DNA of 64,000 bases from Roseiflexus sp. (GTDB lineage: Bacteria; Chloroflexota; Chloroflexia; Chloroflexales; Roseiflexaceae), in NCBI GenBank assembly GCA_017743475.1, contig JAGHYV010000008.1:1-64000 (forward strand), in the 5' to 3' direction. Under the pieces are notes generated by a model that made no database searches, was not told the origin of the DNA, and worked only from the letters and a program-made list of their open reading frames with translations. The position numbers and the translations under genes are program-made. Numbering within the stretch: position 1 is the first letter of the stretch; every line of letters begins with the position of its first letter. This document shows positions 8,226 through 18,400 of this stretch, in pieces.

Positions 8226-9434
8226 ATGCACATCGCTCAGCTGACCCTGATTACTGTCCTGCTGATGTCGTGCGGCGCGACACCAACTGCCTTTGCGCTG
8301 CCAGCAACCGCTCCATCTTCCGCTGTTTCCACCCTGTCTTCTCCAACTGCCATATCGACGTCCTCCCTCACCTCCACACCAACCTCGACCTCCACACTAC
8401 TTCCCACTCCCACAACGGCTCCCTCCCCCATCCCTACGCTAACCCTGACCCCTACATTGCCTCCTACGCCTACACCAGCGCCAGTCCGCGCTAGACCACT
8501 CCAGTTTGGCGCTGCAGTACATCTGTTCTATACCGAGCGTCGGTTGCCGCTACAGCGCGCCAGCGAAGCTGGCTTCACCTGGATTCGCCAGCAGATCCAT
8601 TGGAAAGACCTGGAAGGTCCGCCGGGCCGTTATGCCTGGGGCGAATTGCCTGCTGTTATCGATGCCGTGAATGCCGCCGGTTTCCGTCTGCTCATCACGA
8701 TTGTGCGCGCGCCAGCGTTCTATTCACGCGGCACGTATGGTATGCCGAATAAACCGGAACATCTGGAAAACTTCGTCGAAGCGCTGGTTCAGCGTTTCCC
8801 CGGCGACATCCACGCAATCGAAATCTGGAACGAACAGAACCTGGCACACGAAAATGGCGGGCGCGTAACCATCGACGATGCCGGACGATACGTTGAACTG
8901 CTGTGCGCCGCCTATCCGCGCATCAAAGCGATTGATCCATCAATCGTTGTTCTGGCGGGCGCGCCCTCCTCAACCGGCATCACCGATGTGCGGATCGCAG
9001 TGAACGATATGGTGTATTATTCGGCAATGTATACCTACCGGGACAGCATCATCCGGGACTGTATGGACGCGCAGGCGGTGCATCCTGGCGGCGCGGCGAA
9101 CCCGCCAGACACCCTATGGCCTATCAATCCGAGCACAGCACGGGGCTGGACCGACCATCCCACGTTCTATTTCCGCCACGTTGAGAACGTGCGTCGCCTG
9201 ATGGTCGCCTACGGTCTGGGGGACATCCCGATCTGGATCACTGAGTTCGGATGGGCAACGCGCAACACGACGCCAGGGTTTGAGTATGGCAATCAGGTAT
9301 CGTTTGAGCAACAGGCAGAATACATTGTCGGAGCGATGCGGTTGACGGAGGATCAGTATCCGTGGGTCGAAGCAATGTTTCTCTGGAGTCTGAACTTTGC
9401 CATCCTGCGCGCGCAGCGGTCAACCGCTTCATGA
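8226..9434 (+). CDS. Glycoside-hydrolase-like lipoprotein with frameshifted C-terminus
   Basis: A 402-residue exported protein. It has a lipobox (LLMSC, Cys16), then about 70 residues of Ser/Thr/Pro linker, then a TIM-barrel glycoside-hydrolase-like domain (clan A, GH5/GH39-like). The signs are WIRQQIHWKDLEGPPGRYAW, the acid/base motif IEIWNEQNLAHE and the likely nucleophile strand IPIWITEFGWATRN. After FLWSLNFAILRA the frame runs into a stop, but the next frame continues the expected end (HEQASFAILNADGSPRPSF) to a TGA at 9532-9534. A one-base change in the GC run at about 9408-9418 therefore removes roughly 35 residues from the barrel. It may be a pseudogene or a sequencing error. Confidence 0.7.
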   Translation: MHIAQLTLITVLLMSCGATPTAFALPATAPSSAVSTLSSPTAISTSSLTSTPTSTSTLLPTPTTAPSPIPTLTLTPTLPPTPTPAPVRARPLQFGAAVHLFYTERRLPLQRASEAGFTWIRQQIHWKDLEGPPGRYAWGELPAVIDAVNAAGFRLLITIVRAPAFYSRGTYGMPNKPEHLENFVEALVQRFPGDIHAIEIWNEQNLAHENGGRVTIDDAGRYVELLCAAYPRIKAIDPSIVVLAGAPSSTGITDVRIAVNDMVYYSAMYTYRDSIIRDCMDAQAVHPGGAANPPDTLWPINPSTARGWTDHPTFYFRHVENVRRLMVAYGLGDIPIWITEFGWATRNTTPGFEYGNQVSFEQQAEYIVGAMRLTEDQYPWVEAMFLWSLNFAILRAQRSTAS

Positions 9435-9525
9435 GCAGGCATCGTTTGCCATTCTCAACGCCGATGGCAGCCCACGCCCTTCATTTCTTGCCATTCAACA
9501 GTATCTTACCAGGGAAGGACGGGTC

Positions 9526-9598
9526 GGACGTTGAAGGTTGAAGGTTGAAGGTTGAACGTTGGACGTTGGGAAGGTGGAAGTGGGGAAGGCGGAAAGTT
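9526..9598 (+). repeat. GGTTGAA-type heptad array
   Basis: Tandem 7-bp units GTTGAAG/GTTGAAC/GTTGGAC, decaying into GGGAAGG-like units. The TGA that would close the frameshift-corrected glycoside hydrolase lies in the first unit, so the array touches that gene's 3' end. Confidence 0.75.
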
Positions 9599-9685
9599 GC
9601 GAGCAGAGGTCGAGAGTTGAGGATGGTGCAGGAGCGGGTTACAGGTTCCATCGAGCGATCTAACCCCGACCATATAACATAATCC

Positions 9686-9771
9686 GGTTCCCGGTTCTTA
9701 GTTCTCAGTTCCTGGTTCTCAGTTCTTGGTTCTTGGTTCTTAGTTCTTGGTTCTTGGTTCTCGGTTCTTGG
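9686..9771 (+). repeat. TTCTTGG-type heptad array abutting the cysH ribosome binding site
   Basis: About twelve 7-bp units (GGTTCCC, GGTTCTT, AGTTCTC, AGTTCCT and variants) in tandem. The array runs directly into the TTGGAGG that forms the cysH Shine-Dalgarno, so the last heptad contributes to the ribosome binding site. Confidence 0.85.
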
Positions 9772-9780
9772 AGGCATGCC

Positions 9781-10470
9781 GTGTGGTCAACGGAAGAACT
9801 TGAGCGACTTAATGAACATTTTCAGAACCAACCGCCGGAGGCACTGCTGACCTGGGCGGCGCAGACGTTCCACCCTCGCCTTGCACTCACGTGCAGTTTC
9901 AGCGGACCATCAGGGATGGTACTGCTGGATATGGTCGCCCGATTAGGGCTTGACATCACGATTATCTTTCTCGATACCGATCTTCTCTTTCCTGAGACAT
10001 ACGAACTTGCCGCGCTCGCCGAGCGGCGCTATGGCATACCGATCCGGCGCCGCCGTCCTACACTGTCGCTCGAAGAACAGGATCGTCAAGAAGGACCGCA
10101 TTTATACTCCCGTGATCCGGATCGGTGCTGTCATCTTCGCAAAGTAACGCCGCTCGCCGAAACACTGCGTGATTACGACGCCTGGATCAGCGGCATTCGC
10201 CGCGATCAGTCGAACACTCGTGCAACGGTTCATCTGCTGGAGTGGAACACACGCCACAACCTGGTGAAAATCAATCCACTCGCGTTCTGGAGCGACCGGC
10301 AGGTCTGGACCTACATTCATACGCACCGGGTTCCGTACAATCCGCTACTCGACCAGGGGTACCCCAGTATTGGCTGTATTCCCTGCACCCGCCCTGCCAG
10401 CGCCAGCAACCCGCGTGCTGGACGTTGGGTTGGGTTTGCCAAGACCGAGTGCGGATTGCATACAGGGTGA
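9781..10470 (+). CDS. cysH: Phosphoadenylyl/adenylyl-sulfate reductase
   Basis: A 229-residue CysH-family reductase that reduces activated sulfate (APS or PAPS) to sulfite. SFSGPSGMVLLDM is the PP-loop-type nucleotide site. Cysteine pairs CCHLRK and CIPC, typical of the [4Fe-4S]-containing APS reductase group, are present, and the catalytic C-terminal Cys lies in KTECGLH. GTG at 9781 is the start: GGAGG is 6 bases upstream and homology begins there. The frame is open further upstream only through the heptad array. No other assimilatory sulfate genes adjoin it, but the large sulfur block lies 14 kb away. Confidence 0.9.
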   Translation: MWSTEELERLNEHFQNQPPEALLTWAAQTFHPRLALTCSFSGPSGMVLLDMVARLGLDITIIFLDTDLLFPETYELAALAERRYGIPIRRRRPTLSLEEQDRQEGPHLYSRDPDRCCHLRKVTPLAETLRDYDAWISGIRRDQSNTRATVHLLEWNTRHNLVKINPLAFWSDRQVWTYIHTHRVPYNPLLDQGYPSIGCIPCTRPASASNPRAGRWVGFAKTECGLHTG

Positions 10471-10707
10471 AAGTTGAGCAGTCTATATCGGTCAGAGATA
10501 CGATGATGAAGGAACAGGAGTGCAGCGCGGCTGCGCCCGTACTCTCTATCTCGCCTGCACCCCTACCTCATAATCAACAGCCAGCGAAACAGTGACAATG
10601 AACGCTTCATACGTTATCCACTGCCAGAAACGCGTTCTCGGTTGTGACGCCCGGAGGGTTAATGTACTTGTTCCCGGCATTGATCGCTGGCAAGCCAGAA
10701 AGCATGC
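10471..10707. other. Intergenic stretch before the inserted element
   Basis: No convincing gene, RNA or terminator. An imperfect GCAGCGCGGCTGCGC palindrome lies near 10520. Together with the 106-bp inserted element that follows, it separates cysH from the metallophosphoesterase gene. Confidence 0.35.
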
Positions 10708-10715
10708 AGGTCGCC

Positions 10716-10821
10716 GTAACTGTTCATACCTAACACATGCGCCTGATAGCGAGGGCATTCTACCTCATCGTGTCCACGAAAGCAAGATACCCTCGCTCCC
10801 AGGGGCAATACGAACACTTAC
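10716..10821 (-). mobile_element. MITE-like element, copy A, with 8-bp target site duplication
   Basis: A 106-bp non-coding element bounded by inverted ends GTAACTGTTC (10716-10725) and GAACACTTAC (10812-10821), which match at 9 of 10 positions. It is flanked by the direct repeat AGGTCGCC at 10708-10715 and 10822-10829, a clear target duplication. Inside, GCGAGGGTATC-like and ATGCCCTCGC-like arms can fold together. Two related copies lie at 47071-47180 and 48504-48615 in the opposite orientation. It codes for nothing, so it would need a transposase in trans. Confidence 0.8.
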
Positions 10822-10835
10822 AGGTCGCCACCTAT

Positions 10836-10864
10836 TTGGCATACCCGCACAAGTCTGGTACCAT
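10836..10864 (+). promoter_or_regulatory. Promoter giving a probable leaderless mRNA
   Basis: TTGGCA (10836-10841) and TACCAT (10859-10864) are 17 bases apart. Transcription would start at about 10871, next to the ATG at 10873, leaving no room for a ribosome binding site. The promoter lies only 6 bases past the target duplication of the inserted element. Confidence 0.5.
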
Positions 10865-10872
10865 GCGCGACT

Positions 10873-11595
10873 ATGGTATGGAGCATCTCAGACCTGCATC
10901 TTTCCTTCGCTCGACCCAAGCCGATGGACATTTTCGGCAGTCGCTGGAAGGACCACCCGGAGCGCATTGCCGCCGCCTGGCGCGCGCGGGTCAAGTCTGA
11001 CGACGTTGTGTTGCTCGCCGGCGACACCTCGTGGGCAATGAAACTTCAGGACGCGCTGGTTGATCTTCAGTGGATCGCGGCGCTTCCGGGGCGCAAGATC
11101 ATCTCGCGCGGCAACCACGACTACTGGTGGAGTTCGGAGCGCACCAACCGAGTGCGGCGTTCACTCCCCCCGAGCATTGATATTCTCGAGGCGAGTGCGA
11201 TTGACATCGGCGAGGCGGTGGTATGTGCTACGCGCGGCTGGAATACGCCGGAAACCCCTGGATTTCAGGAGTCGATCGACCGCCCGTATTATGAGCGCGA
11301 ATTAATGCGCCTTGACAAAGCGCTGGCAGCGGCGCAACATCTGGCATCCGGCTGGCGTCCCATCATCGTTATGATCCACTTCCCGCCGTTTGCAGGGCGT
11401 CGCCCGACCGAATTCGCACGCCGGATTGCGGCTGCGGGAGCGTCCGCCTGCGTGTATGGGCATCTGCACCGTCCTGAAGACTGGGCGGTTGCGACGCAGG
11501 GATTGGTCGACGGCGTCTACTACCAGTTGACCGCCTGCGACTACCTGGGGTTTGGACCAGTGGCGGTGCGCGGACTACGCCCTGTCGTGGAGTAG
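10873..11595 (+). CDS. Metallophosphoesterase (calcineurin-like)
   Basis: A 240-residue calcineurin-like phosphoesterase with the full metal-ligand set: D-x-H in SDLHLS, GD in LAGDTSWA, GNHDYWW, His in IHFPPF and GHLH near the C-terminus. The arrangement resembles the predicted phosphohydrolases of COG1768. It should be a cytoplasmic two-metal phosphatase or phosphodiesterase; the substrate is unknown. It stands alone between a MITE-like element and the gyrA promoter, and appears to be translated from a leaderless transcript. Confidence 0.85.
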   Translation: MVWSISDLHLSFARPKPMDIFGSRWKDHPERIAAAWRARVKSDDVVLLAGDTSWAMKLQDALVDLQWIAALPGRKIISRGNHDYWWSSERTNRVRRSLPPSIDILEASAIDIGEAVVCATRGWNTPETPGFQESIDRPYYERELMRLDKALAAAQHLASGWRPIIVMIHFPPFAGRRPTEFARRIAAAGASACVYGHLHRPEDWAVATQGLVDGVYYQLTACDYLGFGPVAVRGLRPVVE

Positions 11596-11614
11596 AACAA
11601 AGGTTTGGCAATTC

Positions 11615-11697
11615 TGGACAAACACACGATTTAACGGTATACTACGCTCAGGAACAGATGCAGGCAGAGCGTTATTCCGGCGGCTTTCATGCCGCCG
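11615..11697 (+). promoter_or_regulatory. gyrA promoter and leader hairpin
   Basis: TGGACA (11615-11620) and TATACT (11638-11643) with a 17-bp spacer form a good promoter. In the leader, CGGCGGC-tttcat-GCCGCCG (11678-11697) forms a perfect 7-bp stem, 22 bases before the ATG at 11720. Whether the hairpin regulates gyrA is unknown; it has no U tract and is not a terminator. Confidence 0.6.
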
Positions 11698-11719
11698 TTG
11701 ATCATGTTCAGGAGATCGT

Positions 11720-14191
11720 ATGGAAATCGGGATCGTTCGACCGCGCAACATTACCGACGAGATGCGCAGCGCTTACCTTGACTATGCGATGAGCGTGATC
11801 GTCTCGCGCGCGCTTCCCGATGCGCGCGACGGTCTCAAACCGGTTCAGACGCGCATCCTCTACGGCATGTGGGACATGGGGATACGGGCAAATCAGCCGT
11901 TCAAGAAGTGTGCGCGTATTGTTGGCGAAATCCTGGGCAAGATGCATCCCCATGGCGATAGCGCAGTGTACGACGCGCTGGTGCGCCTGGCACAACCCTG
12001 GAATATGCGCTACCCGCTTATCGAAGGGCAGGGTAATTTTGGCAGCATCGACGGCGACCCGCCAGCGGCGATGCGCTATACCGAGGCGCGTCTTACACCG
12101 ATCGCGGAAGAAATGCTCGCTGACATCGAGAAGAATACCGTCGATTTTCGCGACAACTTCGATGGTTTGTACCGTGAACCGGTCGTTCTGCCTGCGCGTA
12201 TTCCCAATCTGCTGCTCAACGGCGCTGCTGGCATTGCCGTCGGTATGGCGACCAACATCCCGCCGCACAATCTGAGCGAGGTGTGTGACGCGATCACGCA
12301 TCTGATTGATAACCCTGATGCAACGGTCGAAGACCTTGCCAGAATCATGCCCGGCCCTGACTTCCCCACTGCTGGCATGATCCTGGGAACAGAAGGCATC
12401 ATGAATGCTTACAGCACTGGGCGCGGTCATATTACTATTCGTGCAAAGGCGCATATCGAAGAGGCAGCGCGGGGTGCGTTCCATATTGTTGTGACTGAGC
12501 TCCCCTATCAGGTCAATAAGGCGCGCCTTCAGGAGCGTATCGCCGAACTGGCGCGCGATCGCAAGATCGAAGGCATTCGCGATGTGCGTGATGAGTCCGA
12601 CCGTAGCGGCATGCGGCTGGTTATTATTCTGAAGCAGGACGCGCAGCCCAAAAAGGTATTGAATGCGCTCTACAAACACACGCAAATGCAGACGACGTTC
12701 GGCGTCAACATGTTGGCGCTGGTCGAAGGAGGCAGGCAACCGCGTTTGTTGACGCTCAAGCGCCTGTTGCAGGAGTATATCGACCATCGTCGTGAAGTCA
12801 TCCGCCGTCGGACTGTGTTCGATCTCGAGAAGGCGCGCGCACGCGCCCACATTCTCGAAGGTCTCAAAATTGCGATTGATAATCTCGACGCGGTGATTGC
12901 AACAATCCGCGACTCGCGCTCGCGTGACCATGCGCGCACCAACCTGATGAGCGGGTTTGCGCTCAGTGAGGCGCAGGCGAACGCGATTCTGGAGATGCAG
13001 CTGGGGCGGCTCGCCGCGCTCGAGCGTCAGCGGATCGAAGAGGAGTACCGTGAGGTTATCCAGTTGATCGGCGAGCTTGAGGATATCCTGGCAAATCCGC
13101 GTAAGATCCTGCATCTGATCAAGCAGGACCTCGCCGACCTGAAGGCAAAGTATGGTGATCCGCGTCGCACGCGCATCATTCCCGATGCGGATGGCGAAGT
13201 GAGCGACGAGGATCTGATCCCAGACGTCCGGGTGCTGATCACGCTCACTGATCGCGGGTATGTCAAACGTCAGTCGCCTGATGTTTACCGGACGCAGCGA
13301 CGCGGCGGACGCGGTGTCCGCGGCGCAACCATTCATGAACAGGATGTGGTGCGGCACATTCTGGCCGCCAACACGATGGACGACCTGCTCTTCTTCACCG
13401 ACCGTGGCAAGGTGTATCAGATCAAGGCGCACGAACTCCCCGATGCTAGTCGAACTGCCAAAGGGTTGCCGCTGGTCAATCTGATCGCGCTCGAACCGGG
13501 CGAACAGGTCACGTCGGTGCTGGCGGTCCCCGATTTTGAGAAGGCGGAATACCTGATTATGGCGACGGTGCGCGGCAAGATTAAGCGCACGTCCATCAAA
13601 GAGTACAGTCAGGTGCGTTCCAATGGATTGATTGCCATTGGTCTCGAAGAGGGCGATAAATTGGGCTGGGTGGCGATGACCCAGGGGCACGAGGATGTGC
13701 TGCTTACTACTGCACGTGGGCAGACCATCCGGTTCCGCCAGGAAGAGGTGCGCCCGATGGGGCGACCGGCTACCGGTGTCATTGGTATCGCGCTTGCCGA
13801 AGGGGATCGGGTGGTCTCGATGGACCTGGCGCGCGAAAATGCAGCGCTGCTGGTGGTAACTGCAAATGGCTACGGTAAGCGCACTGCGCTGGAGGAATAC
13901 CCGGTCAAAGGGCGCGCCACCGGTGGAGTCATTACGATCCGGCTTCGCCCCGGCGATGAGGTTGCCGTCGCTCATGTCGTGCACGATCATTCGCTGCTGA
14001 CGTTCATCACTGAGAGCGGCATGGTGATGCGCACTGAAGCCGACGGTATTTCGATGTTCGGGCGCAACACGCAGGGAGTGACGATTGTTAACCTGGCACC
14101 AAACGACCGTGTGGCGGCGCTATGCGTCGAAGAGCCAGACGAGAATGAGGAGCGTAGTGATCGCGTACTGATCGACCCGACCGGGGGATAA
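11720..14191 (+). CDS. gyrA: DNA gyrase subunit A
   Basis: An 823-residue gyrase A subunit, which cuts and rejoins DNA with GyrB to add negative supercoils. The catalytic tyrosine is Tyr120 in [10 protein letters not shown]. The quinolone-resistance region [10 protein letters not shown] keeps the sensitive-type Ser81 and Asp85. The C-terminal beta-pinwheel carries the GyrA box as QRRGGRG, which separates it from ParC. The start [24 protein letters not shown] is typical. Translation starts 20 bases after the leader hairpin. The gene is alone on its transcript; gyrB is not in the window. Confidence 0.97.
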   Translation: MEIGIVRPRNITDEMRSAYLDYAMSVIVSRALPDARDGLKPVQTRILYGMWDMGIRANQPFKKCARIVGEILGKMHPHGDSAVYDALVRLAQPWNMRYPLIEGQGNFGSIDGDPPAAMRYTEARLTPIAEEMLADIEKNTVDFRDNFDGLYREPVVLPARIPNLLLNGAAGIAVGMATNIPPHNLSEVCDAITHLIDNPDATVEDLARIMPGPDFPTAGMILGTEGIMNAYSTGRGHITIRAKAHIEEAARGAFHIVVTELPYQVNKARLQERIAELARDRKIEGIRDVRDESDRSGMRLVIILKQDAQPKKVLNALYKHTQMQTTFGVNMLALVEGGRQPRLLTLKRLLQEYIDHRREVIRRRTVFDLEKARARAHILEGLKIAIDNLDAVIATIRDSRSRDHARTNLMSGFALSEAQANAILEMQLGRLAALERQRIEEEYREVIQLIGELEDILANPRKILHLIKQDLADLKAKYGDPRRTRIIPDADGEVSDEDLIPDVRVLITLTDRGYVKRQSPDVYRTQRRGGRGVRGATIHEQDVVRHILAANTMDDLLFFTDRGKVYQIKAHELPDASRTAKGLPLVNLIALEPGEQVTSVLAVPDFEKAEYLIMATVRGKIKRTSIKEYSQVRSNGLIAIGLEEGDKLGWVAMTQGHEDVLLTTARGQTIRFRQEEVRPMGRPATGVIGIALAEGDRVVSMDLARENAALLVVTANGYGKRTALEEYPVKGRATGGVITIRLRPGDEVAVAHVVHDHSLLTFITESGMVMRTEADGISMFGRNTQGVTIVNLAPNDRVAALCVEEPDENEERSDRVLIDPTGG

Positions 14192-14301
14192 TAATCGTCA
14201 CCTGTGCGAGAGAATATTCCAGCGCCAATGGGCAACAGTCCTGCGTGTGTCCATTATGTATGTTTCCCTGTGCGCTCCCACGTTCAACTTTCGATCTTCC
14301 T

Positions 14302-14406
14302 GCTCCCGACACGCACACGTGTGCGGATGTAATAGGGGCGATGGAGCGCCTGTATGCGCTCGACCCATCACAGCTCCCGACACGTACACGTGTGCGGATG
14401 TAATAG
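14302..14406. repeat. Pair of 34-bp direct repeats with an ACACGTGT palindrome
   Basis: Two 34-base copies (14302-14335 and 14373-14406) differ at one position: GCTCCCGACACG-y-ACACGTGTG, then CGGATGTAATAG. Each holds the palindrome ACACGTGT, so it could bind a dimeric regulator. They lie 71 bases apart in the 280-bp gap between gyrA and the decayed Uma2 gene. A fragment of the unit (CAGCTCCCGACA) recurs at 14561, inside that gene. Confidence 0.6.
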
Positions 14407-14472
14407 TGCGGCGCAGTGCCGTTTGACTGATATGTTCCACACGTCAACCGGGTGTACCAGGGAAGAACCGCT

Positions 14473-15345
14473 ATGACGCAAACGACGATCCCCGCATCTG
14501 CGCCGGGTGCGCCGCCTGCCGACGACCCGTTTCGCTACGGGTAGCGCTTCGTACTGCGTCCAGCTCCCGACAATCCGCATCATCTGGAACAGGTGCCGCT
14601 GACCCTTGAGGATGTCCTGCACCCGGAAGTGGGAAATTTCATCGTACACAGCGACCACCGCGAAACCGACCGGATGTACCTGACCGCTGTGCTGCGCGCC
14701 CGCCTGGAGGAATTCGGCGCGGCGATTGTGCTCGGTGATGTGCGTATTGCGTGGGACGGCCCGGCCTGCGCCTGCATGGACCGGATATTATTCCAGGAAT
14801 TGCGGAGCGCAAGGGCTGAAGCACGTTCGACGTGGCCGTCGAAGGCGCACATCCGGCGCTGATCATTGAAATTACCTCGCCGGAGACGCGTAAGAACGAT
14901 CTGGAGATCAAGGATGACCATTATGCGCGGGCAGGGGTCACGCAGTATGTGATCGTGGACAATCAGGGTCGGAGGGGAGCGCGCCACCTGCGGTTGCTGG
15001 ACTATCGGCTGGCCGACAGGGTGTATCGACTGCGCCCGCCGGACGCTGTGGAGCGGGTGCATCCGGTGATTGCCAACCTGTGGCTGGGAATTGAAGGCGA
15101 CCACGTCGTCTGCTACGACGAGCATGGTGCGGCGTTCGGTGACTACGCGACCATGGTGCGGCGGGTAGAGGAGGCAGAGCAGCGGGCACGGCAGGAAGCA
15201 GCGGCGCGGGAAGCCGAAGCACGTCTTCGCGCTGCTGCCGAGGAGCAGGCACGCAGGGAAGCAGCGGCGCGGGAAAGCTGAAGCACGTCTTCGCGCCGCT
15301 GCTGAAGCACGCCTTCGTGCCCTTGAGGAAGAACTGCGCTGGTGA
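14473..15345 (+). pseudogene. Decayed Uma2-family (DUF820) endonuclease
   Basis: The Uma2 family has a PD-(D/E)XK nuclease fold and is common in Chloroflexi and cyanobacteria. Recognisable parts are LTLEDVLHPEVGNFIVHSDHR, RLEEFGAAIVLGDVRIAWD, FDVAVEGAHPALIIEITSPETRKNDLEIK with the catalytic Glu, and ARAGVTQYVIVD. The tail is a charged Ala/Glu/Arg coiled coil. At least four lesions are visible: TAG at about 14539 and TGA at about 14817, each where Trp is expected, a frameshift near 14760, and an extra A near 15275 that ends the frame before ARLRALEEELRW. The gene is dead. Confidence 0.8.
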
Positions 15346-15485
15346 CGCTGCGAAGAGTGACGTTCCTGGCAGCGCCCTTTGTCACGCCAGGCGCAGCCAG
15401 GAAGGAGCGAAGACGCGCCTTTACATTTCCAGGCGCGATAAATGCCACAACCATATGAGTAACAAGGGTAACAGACCTTCTCCCC

Positions 15486-18400
15486 TTAGTGACGGCTGAC
15501 GCCGATGGTGAGCGTGCGTCCCTCATCGAGTTCGAGCGTTGTAGTGTGCACGTGATCCGGAGGTGTGCAGAGGCGCAGGTCATCCGCCAGCGTCTCTTCA
15601 CGTACATAGTCTCCCCAGGCACGCAGCATGGCTTCCACCTCGGCGTCGCCGTCGGCACCGCCCAGGAAAACGATGATCCGGTCGCTGATAGCAAACCCGG
15701 CATCTTTGCGTGCGTCCTGAATATTGCGCACCAGTTCGCGCGCCAGCCCTTCCATTGTCAATTCCGGCGTCAGGGTCGTATCGAGCGCGACCAGAATGCC
15801 GCCGTCCTCGGCGACCGCGTACCCCTGCGGAGAACTGCTTTCGACCAACACCTCTTCCGGCAGCAATTCGATGGTCTGCCCTTCAACTGAGAGAGTGATG
15901 TTCCGCCCCTCTTCAACCGCCTGCGCTGCGGAGCGCGCTGCGTCGCCCGTCAGGTCGCGGAGCGCCGCGGTGAGTGCTGGCACCAGTTTACCGTATTTGC
16001 GACCAACCAGGCGCAGGTTGGGTTTGAAGCGGTATTCAACCAGGCTGGTTGCGCTGTCGAGGTAGCGCACTGCTTTGACGTTGAGTTCTTCGCGCAGTTC
16101 TGCCTCAAAGCGACGCAACCCTTCGAGCGCGGCAGGTGTTGGGACGCGCACCCACATCTCGCGCAGCGGTTGACGCACTTTGATGCCAGCTGCACGCCGC
16201 GCTGCGCGTCCGACCGAAACGGCTTTCAACAGCACTTCTGTATCGTCCACCAGGCGGTCATCGAGGAGCGCCTCGTTGACAATAGGCCATGTGGCGAGGT
16301 GAACGCTCTCCGGCGTATCAGGAGAGGCTTCCTGTGTCTCCAGCCCAACCAGGTTGCGGTAGATCGCCTCTGCCACGAACGGAATGAAAGGCGCCGCCAG
16401 TTTCGCAACTGTCACCAGGCACGTGTAGAGCGTCGCATATGCTGCCTGCTTGTCACGGTCGTGTTCGCTCTTCCAGAAACGACGCCGGTTGCGCCGCACG
16501 TACCAGTTCGACAGTTCATCAACGAAATCCTCAATGGCGCGACCCGCTGTCGTGACATCATAGGCTTCAAAGGCGGCGGTCACATCGCGCACCAGACTGT
16601 TCAGCCGCGCCAGCGCCCAGCGATCGATCGGAGTGAGCGTTGCCGGATCGAGGTGTTCCGCAACGCCATTGTTCCTCGGAGTCCAGCCGTCCAGGTTAGC
16701 GTAAGTCACAAAGAACGCATAGGTATTCCACAGCGTCAGCAGGAACTTGCGCAGACTCTCGGCGACCAGCCCTGCCGAAAAGCGTCGCGGACTGCCAGGG
16801 GGTGCGGCAGTAAACAGATACCAGCGCAGCGCGTCTGCACCGTGCTCATTCATCACCGTCCAGGGATCGACGACATTGCCACGCGATTTGCTCATCTTCT
16901 GTCCTTCAGCATCGAGAATGTGCCCCAGACAGATGACATTCTTGAACGCCGGACGGTCGAACAATAGCGTCGAGATCGCGTGCAATGTGTAGAACCACCC
17001 GCGCGTCTGATCCACTGCTTCGCAGATGTAGTCCGCCTGCTTTGCCTGTTCGTAGATCTCGGCGTTCTCCATTGGATAGTGCCACTGTGCCACTGGCATC
17101 GCACCTGAGTCGAACCAGCAATCGGCGACGTCGGGGATGCGCCGCATTAGACCGTGCTGCGGATCGATCCAGGTGAGTTCATCGACATAGGGACGGTGCA
17201 GATCGAGATCTTTCAGGCTGCGCCCCACTTTTTGCTCTAGTTCTGCCAGCGAGCCGATGCACTCAGCGTAGCCGTCTTCTGCCATCCAGATCGGGATCGG
17301 CGTACCCCAGTAGCGTTCACGACTCACTGCCCAGTCGATGTTGTTCTCCAGCCAGTTACCGAACCGTCCTTCGCGAATGTGCTCTGGCACCCAGTTGATC
17401 AACCGGTTGTTCGCTACCAGTCGATCCTTCATCGCAGTAGTGCGGATGTACCACGAACGTTTGGCATAATAGAGGAGCGGCGTATCGCAACGCCAGCAGA
17501 AGGGGTACGAGTGCTTAACGCGCCCGCTCTTCAGCAGCAAGCCGCGCGCTTTCAGGTTGCGCGTGATATCCGGGTCTGCCTGTTTGAAGAATTTGCCAGC
17601 AAAGCCGAGCGACGCAAACTCCGGCAGTACGTTGCCTGACAGGTCAACTGAGAAGAGGGTCGGCAAGCCGTACTTCCTGCCAATCTCAAGGTCGCCGTAG
17701 GCAGGTGCAATATGCACAATGCCAGTACCGTCCTCCAGCGACACGAAATCATCGGCGACAACAGTATAGGCGCGCGACCAGTCGACCGTGTCGCCAGGGG
17801 CTGGTACGCCGTCGAACAGATTTTCGTAGCGTGTTCCTACCAGATCGGCACCACGGAATGTCTGCTCGATCGTCACACCATCGCCGAGCACTGTATGGAC
17901 TAGCGCCTCAGCCAGCACCAGATGCTCGCTGTCGAACGACGCGAGCACATAGGTTGCATCAGGCTTGACTGCCAGCGCCACGTTCGCTGGCAACGTCCAT
18001 GGCGTTGTCGTCCACGCCAGGAATGACGCACCGCGCAGTGCATCGTGGCTGGTTTCGCGCACACGGAACTTTACCCACACACTCGGATCATCAACGTCGT
18101 CCTTGAAACCAAGCGATACCTCGTGATCCGAGAGAGAAGTTCCGCAGCGTGGGCAGTGCATCGATACCTTGTAGTCGCGGAAGAGTAATCCACGATCCCA
18201 CAACTGACGGAAGATCCACCAGAGCGACTCGATATAGTTGTTCTCATATGTAATATAGGCATCTTCGCTGACCCAGTACGCAATGCGGCGGGTGAACTGT
18301 CGCCAGTCCTGAATATACTCCCAGACGCTCTGGCGGCACTGTGCATTGAACTCTGCCACGCCATACTTCTCGATATCGGGCTTGCCGCTGAAACCGAGTT

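Noticed and set aside
11708-13990. A 760-codon open frame on the minus strand opposite gyrA
   Set aside because: It mirrors gyrA codon by codon. GyrA has all its motifs, and the antisense frame has no recognisable protein, ribosome binding site or promoter. High GC makes such shadows common.
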